Translations under genes and position numbers: made by a program
Shown: positions 58,328 through 64,000 of the stretch, piece after piece
How the letters are laid out: the number at the start of each line of letters is the position of its first letter
Numbering within the stretch: position 1 is the first letter of the stretch
Notes under the pieces: generated by a model
Database searches by the model: none
Told to the model about the DNA's origin: nothing
The model's input: the letters and a program-made list of their open reading frames with translations, nothing else
Source of the DNA: Dastarcus helophoroides
Taxonomy: Eukaryota; Arthropoda; Insecta; Coleoptera; Bothrideridae
NCBI GenBank assembly: GCA_028583605.1
Contig: CM053328.1
Location: 29,991,578 to 30,055,577, forward strand
DNA length: 64,000 nt
Direction of reading: 5' to 3'

Positions 58328-59119
58328 CGAGGGTAAATCAAATATAAATCGTGTGCGCCGTTCGTCAGTTGTAAATACAATGAGTGAGCAAGAGGTTCAT
58401 CCGCACGTTGCGCAGCTCATTATAATTAAATATCTTGCCGTTGAAAGGTGTAAAGCTTACCGAAATTCTTCCTAAATTAGAAGCACAGTTTGAGGATACT
58501 TGTTTGAAGAAAACTCAAATATATGAATTGTACAAGGAAGGACGAACTCAAGGCAAAAACTCGTATCTCAGTTGGAAAGGTTCTTGTGACAGTGTTTTGG
58601 GATTTTAAAGGAGTTGTGCACGTCGATTTTCTGCATGAACGTTCGTATGGTTAATGCTGCCTACTACTGCCAGCTATTGAATAAAGCAAAACGTGCATAT
58701 CGGCGAAAGAGACGCGAATTTTAGGTCAGAAATCTGATTTTGCGTCACGCAATTGCGTCAAAAATTGCGTCAATCTGACACATCAAAAATTAAGGGAAAT
58801 GAATTGGGCAACATTAGAACACCCTCCTTAGAGTTCCGACTTATCACCATGCGATTATCATATGTTTGAACCACTTAAAGAAGCTCTAGAATGTGAGCGA
58901 TTCCATGATGATCCTCCTGTTGAAACATTTGTGCGCAATTGGCTACAAATACGCCTCTTCCCTTCTTTTTATGATGATGGTATTAAAAAACTTTCAATCC
59001 GTTGCGAAAAATGCATAACAAAAACAGGAGATTATACAGAAAAATCGTTAATAACTTTCATTTATGTATCTTGTACCAATAAATTTTCATAAACAAATTC
59101 CGTATTTGATTTGCCCGCG
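58328..59119 (+). mobile_element. Mariner relic with TA duplication, internally deleted
   Basis: TA flanks (58326-58327, 59120-59121) and inverted ends CGAGGGTAAATCAAATA and TATTTGATTTGCCCGCG define 792 bp, against about 1.3 kb for full mariners. Inside, an N-terminal start MSEQEVHPHVAQLIIIKYLA (58381 on) is followed by MVNAAYYCQLLNKAKRAYRR (about 58648-58709). The end SPCDYHMFEPLKEALECERF and PVETFVRNWLQIR, IRCEKCITKTGDYTEK follows (to 59092). The last catalytic D (in SPCDYH) is kept, but the core is deleted and frames are broken. Confidence 0.9.
58862..59092 (+). pseudogene. Mariner transposase C-terminal fragment
   Basis: An open stretch of 76 codons, MFEPLKEALECERFHDD to the stop, is the C-terminal end of the mariner transposase. 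The catalytic D of SPCDYH lies a few codons before it, in the same frame. It cannot be expressed as an enzyme alone. Confidence 0.85.
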
Positions 59120-59784
59120 TATATTATTGATCAGTATGTATTTTGATGTACTGCTAATTTATAATATTAGTGTTAAATCTTCATCGATTTCTCAATAACT
59201 ATTTTGTGTGATTGGTTCCATTCTGCAAAAAGCCTGTCGAATTCATTTCGAAATCGACACTAAATTCAGAATTTCGAGACAAAATTAAAATTGCCAGAAA
59301 AAGGGGAAAATTCCGAAACTGAATGTTTGAAATGTTAAAAAACATTAATTTTAAAGTGAAACCGAAATGTTTAGGAAAAAACTTGAAAACTCAAAATTTA
59401 CTATAAGTTTGTTTGAAATATCCAAATATCAAATTTTTAAAGTTTAAATTCGACATGTTGAAAAAAAAGCGCAAATTTTTAGAAAAACGCGAAACATAAA
59501 ACGAATTTACTATGCAACACCAACTTTTGATTTTCAATTCAAAATTTTAAAAAGAAGTAATTTTGAAGTATAAACTAGAGTTAAACTTTGATAGACAAAT
59601 ATCATTAAAATATATGGACCTTTCTAAAAGCAATTAAAAAATATTTGGACGACGCGACGGTTCTTTTATAACTCTCTTTCTTAGAACAGAGATTTAAATA
59701 TCATCTAAAATTTCAGAATTTTTTACATCGCTTGATATCTGTCCATAATGTGGATTGTAATTATTGTTACTTATTTTATTTCAG
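59120..59784. other. AT-rich stretch upstream of coiled-coil gene
   Basis: Some A-rich satellite-like units at 59250-59560. A polypyrimidine tract and acceptor (CTTATTTTATTTCAG) end at 59784, so at least the last part is an intron of the following gene. Confidence 0.45.
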
Positions 59785-60745
59785 GTCAGCATCATGAAGA
59801 ATAAAGATGTGACATTTAAAGTCTTGTACCAGAATTTAAAGCTGTGCGTAGAAAAATTAGAATCCGACGTGCGACAAAGTTTGTTAGAAGCTCAAGACCT
59901 CGTAAAAACCGTAGATGACCAATGTTTAGCTCTACTTCAAAGCCAAGACAATCATTATAAAGAAATAATACATGGTCTAGTTGAAATAAAGGTGCACATT
60001 GATACAATTTCCTATCACGACAAATCAATTATCGAACTGTCGGAAAAAATCAAGCGAGAATTCGAAGACATCAACGTTGTTAAAAGTCAAAATTACGTCC
60101 AAAAATGCATTAAAACTTTCGATAAATTACAAGAACAGAATGGGGAAGGCTGTTCGGAAAAGGGAAACGGCTAACAGAAGTAATAAAGATAACAGAGATT
60201 CAGATATATACTCACAAAGGTACTTGGACGCCTGGGAAACACTATTAGAACAAAAGGAAATTGAAAATAACCTCAAAAAGAGTTTATCGAATGTTCCCGT
60301 TCCTAGAAGAAATAAAAACAGTGTACGGAATAAAAAGAAGTTTGTTTCGTCTACGCTAGATGTGTTTCTTGAAGAAGAAGAAGTTAATAGATTGGGTAGT
60401 TTAATTGAAGAAGAAATATCTTCGAATCGAAGCAGTAGAGCATATAAAACAGAAAGCTTGTACGATCAAAAACCATCCTACCATTTAGTTCAAATGGGAA
60501 ACATCTCAAAATCTGTGGGAGATTTACCCGATATTCCAGATTATCCCGCTGAAGGTAAACTAACGCAAGAAATTTTAGAGCTGTCAGCCTCACTGGGAGA
60601 AAACATGGATTTTAGCACAAGACCTCCACCAAGAGTTATTGATGTTCTGGTGGGTATAATTATCCATTTTATAAAGTAGTGATAGAAAGAATTATATTTT
60701 TTGCAGTATAAGAAAAATTCTCCAAAAAGGAACCCCACAATGTGA
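59785..60745 (+). CDS. Unrecognised coiled-coil protein, two exons, +1 frame change
   Basis: The acceptor TTTATTTCAG at 59784 starts an exon whose first ATG is 59794 (MKNKDVTFKVLYQNLKLCVE). The frame runs to 60174 and looks like an amphipathic helix. A second frame, +1 relative to the first and open from before 59999, continues with SDIYSQRYLDAWETLLEQKE, VSSTLDVFLEEEEVNRLGSL and DFSTRPPPRVIDVL. It then has a donor at 60650 (GTGGGTAT), a 57-base intron and an acceptor at 60706. The last exon, YKKNSPKRNPTM, is in phase and ends at TGA 60743-60745. Both frames look coding, so either one base is gained or lost near 60135-60170, or a small intron of length 1 modulo 3 is missed. The family is unknown to me; charged coiled coil plus S-rich segments would suit a cytoskeletal or centrosomal role, which is a guess. 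More 5' exons are likely. Confidence 0.6.
60650..60706 (+). other. 57-base intron
   Basis: GTGGGTATAA at the start, TATTTTTTGCAG at the end, phase 0 on both sides. Reading through instead gives nine codons and a stop (VGIIIHFIK). Confidence 0.65.
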
Positions 60746-61309
60746 TTATCAAAGTTAAAGGTTGTGTCACTCCACGACTTGACAAGAGGACAATAAAGTA
60801 TTTGCTTGTCTCTGAGGGAATTTACATCCAACCAATGCAAATGTGATAAATTTAGAACTTTATGTGTTTAGTCCTTAAGTAAATGCATCAATAGATTTAG
60901 TCAGGGTTGAATAAAATTGTGTTGCCGTTTCCTTTAGACATATTAGGTTCATGTGATATGAGATATCCTAATTATGTAAAATATCTCACTTCGGACGTGG
61001 TACCCTATTTTCTTTATAAGAAATCTTTGTAGCAACGGGAAATAAAAGAAACAATAAAACTGCAGTATTTTTACACAAAAATAAGTTTGGTTTTTAAAGA
61101 CTGTCTAGATCCTTTTTGGATTTTTAAAATAATCAAGATCTTGGTACGCAGTTTTCTTGAGTATACTCCCCTCAAAAAAATGACCATATTATTCCTCTGG
61201 TGTACTGCAAGTAGAATGCTAAAATAAAGGTGATGGTGATAAACTGCAGTTTATTGTAACATTATATTAAACTTGTATTATTATGGCGACGTATTATAGA
61301 CGTTGGAAC
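60746..61309. other. 3' flank of the coiled-coil gene
   Basis: AT-rich sequence with further AATAAA words near 61040. No other gene seen. Confidence 0.4.
60792..60797 (+). promoter_or_regulatory. Poly(A) signal for coiled-coil gene
   Basis: AATAAA 47 bases after the stop codon of the last exon. Confidence 0.55.
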
Positions 61310-61482
61310 TTGGAAGTTCTGTAGTTTAAAGGTATCTCCATAATAGGAGTTCTCAAGACTCCAAATTGAATTTTACATAAATTTGCTATCCCTGACTGCT
61401 TTATATGCCTTAAAAATCTTCTCTTGCTATATCTTTGATGAAAAGAACTACCGAAAAGAAACAAATTCCCAATGATTCATAT

Positions 61483-61857
61483 TGTAACGCAATGTAAATA
61501 GATGAAATAGGATTTAGAATAGAATTGTAGAATTTAGTAAATAAAAAAAGTTTCTAGACGTTTCTGATAAGGGGAAAGCGGCCGCGATAACGAAACAAAC
61601 GGCAGATAAGCGTTCCAAAAATTTCGGCATTCGATAAGCCTTATCTGCTGAAAATTCTGGAAGCCGGGGGCCAAAACTATAAAAAGGCGGTCCGCTTTCC
61701 CTCGAGTCAGTCAGTTAGAAGTCAGTGTAGTTAGTGGCTTAGTAATTAGTAAATAAGTAGTGAGTTACTGTTCAGTTGAAGTGTGCCGAGTTAATTAGGT
61801 AATTAAGTGGGTATTATTCACACGTGGTAATCAATTCGAACCGATAAACCCGTAACA
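61483..61857 (+). mobile_element. Solo LTR, copy 2, with ATAT duplication
   Basis: Starts TGTAACGCAATGTAAATAGA and ends CCGATAAACCCGTAACA. ATAT flanks both sides (61479-61482, 61858-61861). It is very similar to the copy at 39465-39838 over its whole 375 bp, including GCGGCCGCGATAACGAAACA, GGCAGATAAGCG, GATAAGCCTTATCTGC, TATAAAAA at 61678 and TCGAGTCAGTCAGTTAG. No internal region remains. Confidence 0.92.
61601..61647 (+). promoter_or_regulatory. Inverted GATA sites in LTR
   Basis: GGCAGATAAG, about 20 bases, then GATAAGCCTTATCTGC: GATAAG words in both orientations upstream of the TATA box. The arrangement is kept in the other two LTR copies, including the diverged one at 15926-16284, so GATA-factor control of the former element is plausible. 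Confidence 0.45.
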
Positions 61858-62289
61858 ATATATTTAAAGAGACCATGTCAAAGTTTAATCGTCATGAGGC
61901 AGATTGGTCTTCCTTAAATTGAATCCAAAAGATCCAATGTGTGTTTTGCAGTTAAACTTTAAGCACAGGAATAGAAGTTTATTGTTGATCTATCTTGTAA
62001 TATTAAGTACTTTTAGCTCGAGAAATAAAGGCCCAGCATCACAGCGACAGATTTGGCAATCGCATGTATGTGACCGTTGCAAGAACAGTTAATCCTTGCA
62101 TTTATTTGCTCCTGAGAAAGACAGATTAGATTTCACTTGACGTTTTGTTGGGTAAAAATAGCGGCACAAGTTTTGGAAGCATTGAGGTCGACCAGATTTT
62201 TCCTTTTATCATTGCAAGAGAATCTCAAATGAATTCAAGGAAAGTCAAAACTTTCTCTAAAGATGTCAATTTTTTTTATTTATCACCTT

Positions 62290-62426
62290 TAGAGAAATAG
62301 ATAATAGCTTGGCTATCGAAACGAGTTAGATCAACTTTTGTTGTGTTTTTTAATTTTTCTTGGTTTCAGGGGACAATATTTCTATTTCAATTTTTGAAGA
62401 TAACCAAGGACCAGTCCGTTCCACTT
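62290..62426 (+). mobile_element. Hammerhead-type repeat copy, core damaged
   Basis: GATAATAGCTTGGCTATCGA, AACGAGTTAGATCAAC, then TTTTCTTGGTTTCAGGGGAC and the outer end GAAGATAACCAAGGACCAGT, CCGTTCCAC. CTGAAGA is lost and ACGCGT is ACGAGT. Confidence 0.7.
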
Positions 62427-62654
62427 TCAGATTGGAAGTTTAAAAAGCCAAATGATGAAAAAAAAAACTACAGAGCTTTAGAAAAAAATTAAAAGTCTGA
62501 AATTTGCTTTAAAAAATGTTTTGGGGGAAATTAAAAACGGAAACTCAGAACTTTAAGGAAGAAATCCAGTTAAGACAATAAGACAGCTATTTAAAAATGA
62601 TAAACATTTTTAGAAAAAGCCAAAATTCGGAAAGACAATTTACAATTTATACAT

Positions 62655-62766
62655 ATTTTTTTCTCTGAAGATGAACAGATTGGCTGTCGAAACGCGTTAG
62701 AGCAACGTTTGTTGTGTTTTTTAATCTTTCTTGGTTTCAGGGGACAATTTCTGTATTTTAATTTAT
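62655..62766 (+). mobile_element. Hammerhead-type repeat copy
   Basis: TTCTCTGAAGATGAACAGAT, TGGCTGTCGAAACGCGTTAG, AGCAACGTTTG, then TTTCTTGGTTTCAGGGGACA. The outer end is missing. It lies about 230 bases after the previous copy, in the same orientation. Confidence 0.7.
62661..62702 (+). ncRNA. Hammerhead-ribozyme-like core (family 1)
   Basis: TTCT (pairs with AGAG by one U-G), CTGAAGA, T, GAACAGATTGGCTGTC (stem II with one bulged base), GAA, ACGCGT, T, AGAG. CTGAAGA, GAAA and the palindromic ACGCGT are all intact in this copy. Confidence 0.4.
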
Positions 62767-62769
62767 ACC

Positions 62770-63477
62770 TATAAAGTGTTTAATTCATAAAAAAAACTTT
62801 AAGTTTAAATATTATAGAAAAAAAAAAAAATTTCAATAACTTATTGAAATTAAATCAGATCAGAAATCAGCATTTTAACTTAAAAATCTGATTTCCAAGT
62901 GATCATTTAAGAAATAAAAAAGCTGAAGGTGCAAACTAGGAATTTTTAGAAAAAGATTCGAAATTTTCTAGTTAAAGAGACAAAATTTAAAAAAAAAGGG
63001 GAAAATCTGTAAGAAGTCAAAATTTTTGAAAAAACTTGAGAAGGAAAAGTTTAAACTTGAATTTTTTAAAAACAATTCAGTGATTATGTGTAATTTATCA
63101 AATGAAGAACATATTTAACGTTATTTCAGGAAAAACTTAAATCTTCTAAAAGTGAATTTCTTTTGAGTTTAAACACAAACATTTGAAAAAAATTAAAATC
63201 TTTAAAAAGGTAAAATAAAGCCTTTGAAAAGTAAGGAACATACAAATAACAAACTTCAAAAAAGAAGTCTTACTTTTAATATGAAAGTAGAACTTAAAAA
63301 AATAAGAAAAGGGGGTTTCTGCATAATCCCGCACCAGTCCAGCAAATATCAAAAGGGATTCCGGTATTGAATTCTCTAAATCTCACATTCGAGACTTTCA
63401 TCATCTTTCTCGACTCTAAATTCGAAATTTCTAGCTTAAGATAATTCTCTTTATATCTACACACTTTTCTTAACAGA
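62770..63477. repeat. AT-rich stretch with reverse-orientation satellite units
   Basis: A-rich units such as AAAGTCAAAATTTTTGAAAA. No gene; the minus frame at 63146-63352 is F and L-rich low-complexity. Confidence 0.5.
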
Positions 63478-63595
63478 CTTCTTCTTCTTCGTTCTTTTTC
63501 TTCTTCTTCTTCTTCTTCTTCTTCTCTTCTTCTTCTTCTTCTTCTCTTTCTTCTTTTTTACTTTTCTTCTTCTACTTCTTCTTCTTCTTTAGCCC
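63478..63595. repeat. CTT/AAG microsatellite at LINE 3' end
   Basis: Interrupted (CTT)n on the plus strand, (AAG)n on the minus strand, directly after the 3' end of the RTE-type LINE read on the minus strand. RTE elements typically end in short tandem repeats. Confidence 0.75.
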
Positions 63596-64000
63596 GTTCC
63601 CATTCACATTCCTGGACATAGGCCTCCTCCATGTTTTTCCACCGCTCTCTATCTTGAGCATTCAAGATCCAGTTCTTGCCACCTCGCCTCTAAATATCCA
63701 TCTTGTTTGAGGGCGTCCGACACTTCGTTTGGTTTTCCTGGGTCTCCATTATATTTATTGTCTTCATCCATTTAATATCACCTCTGGCGACGTGTCCTGC
63801 CCAGTGCCATTTATTAGTGGTAACACGTTCTATGTCATCGACGACTCTACTTCTCTCTTTTTTTCTTTTCATTCGATCTCTTAAACTGATTCCCCAGCAT
63901 TGCTCGCTCCATCGCTCGTTGGCATACCCTCAAACGATGCGCCCAGCCTTGTGTTAGGGTTACTGTTTCGAGGCTGTATGTCATGACAAGCAATATGCAA
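63596..64000 (-). mobile_element. RTE-type LINE 3' end, runs off window
   Basis: Minus strand: LRVCQRAMERAMLG near 63930-63890, then VVDDIERVTTNKWHWAGHVA, RGDIKWMKTINIMETQENQT (63872-63690), and finally the end fitting WRxMEEAYVQECEWE (about 63640-63600). KWxWAGHVAR and MEEAYVQ are typical of the C-terminal end of RTE-clade proteins. A frame change lies between the first two pieces, so it is a relic. Confidence 0.75.

Larger units (their letters stand above)
61310..62230 (-). mobile_element. CR1-like LINE fragment split by a solo LTR
   Basis: Before the LTR: TTTGCTATCCCTGACTGCTT, TATATGCC, matching the copies at 17.8 and 51.17 kb. After it: GGCAGATTGGTCTTCCTTAA, ATTGAATCCAAAAGATCCAA and onward to GAAGCATTGAGGTCGACCAG, matching the same copies further 5'. 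The two parts are contiguous in the sister copies, so the LTR element landed inside an existing LINE. Confidence 0.75.

Noticed and set aside
60162..60168. GGGAAAC slippery heptamer, in the correct frame for -1 frameshifting, just before the stop of the first coiled-coil frame
   Set aside because: A -1 shift would lead to a frame different from the continuing one. The long second frame is +1 relative to the first, so this site cannot explain the join.

Overview
The window reads as a piece of an AT-rich arthropod, most probably insect, nuclear genome. The evidence is spliced genes with GT-AG introns and AATAAA signals, insect-style transposons (Jockey-, CR1-, I/LOA- and RTE-type LINEs, mariner, PIF/Harbinger and hAT relics, solo LTRs), a tRNA-derived SINE and almost no dense coding. 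The species or order cannot be told from the sequence. Nearly all long reading frames in the AT-rich blocks are shadows of repeats.

Host-gene candidates are few. (1) A BAG-domain protein (BAG3/starvin type) lies in one open frame at 45843-46499 (+). (2) An unrecognised coiled-coil protein lies at 59794-60745 (+); it has a 57-bp intron and an unexplained +1 frame change. (3) A set of minus-strand exons at 45514-45735, 38754-38798, 38483-38645 and 20016-20199 joins in perfect phase and probably belongs to one gene with very long introns. A broken repeat-associated protein opens the window (35-591).

The rest is mobile and repetitive DNA. From left to right: a 3.3-kb block of degenerate AAATTTCGAC-type satellite bracketed by hAT-like GAGCCGC ends (981-4243); more satellite (5.7-7.5 kb); a 1.6-kb fold-back element (8466-10093) carrying a palindromic hammerhead-like repeat in its loop; a dead Jockey-like LINE (12.45-15.2 kb); a transposase relic, a solo LTR and a small MITE (15.6-16.6 kb); a minus-strand CR1-like LINE (17.6-19.4 kb); a LINE tail and a MITE (21.8-22.7 kb); a higher-order tandem of about 1.6 kb (24.2-28.2 kb); an RNase H LINE relic (30.8-31.6 kb); a SINE and a 3.04-kb fold-back element with a TTA duplication (32.0-35.4 kb); two tandem Harbinger relics (35.8-38.1 kb); a DRE-rich 31-bp tandem and a solo LTR (39.2-39.8 kb); satellite and a MITE (39.9-43.2 kb); a hAT relic (45.2 kb); inverted hammerhead-like repeats (46.7-47.7 kb); satellite (47.7-50.1 kb); LINE copies (50.9-55.4 kb); satellite (56-57.2 kb); a mariner relic (58.3-59.1 kb); a LINE split by a solo LTR (61.3-62.2 kb); and an RTE LINE end with a CTT tract at the right edge.

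The most interesting signal is a short interspersed repeat present at least ten times. Its centre has the architecture of the dimeric, short-stem-III hammerhead ribozymes known from Penelope-like retroelements: a CTGAAGA box, a stem II kept by wobble or compensatory change, GAAA, then a palindromic ACGCGT. One copy is flanked by a 12-bp target duplication. A second, different hammerhead-like inverted repeat lies at 47.5 kb.
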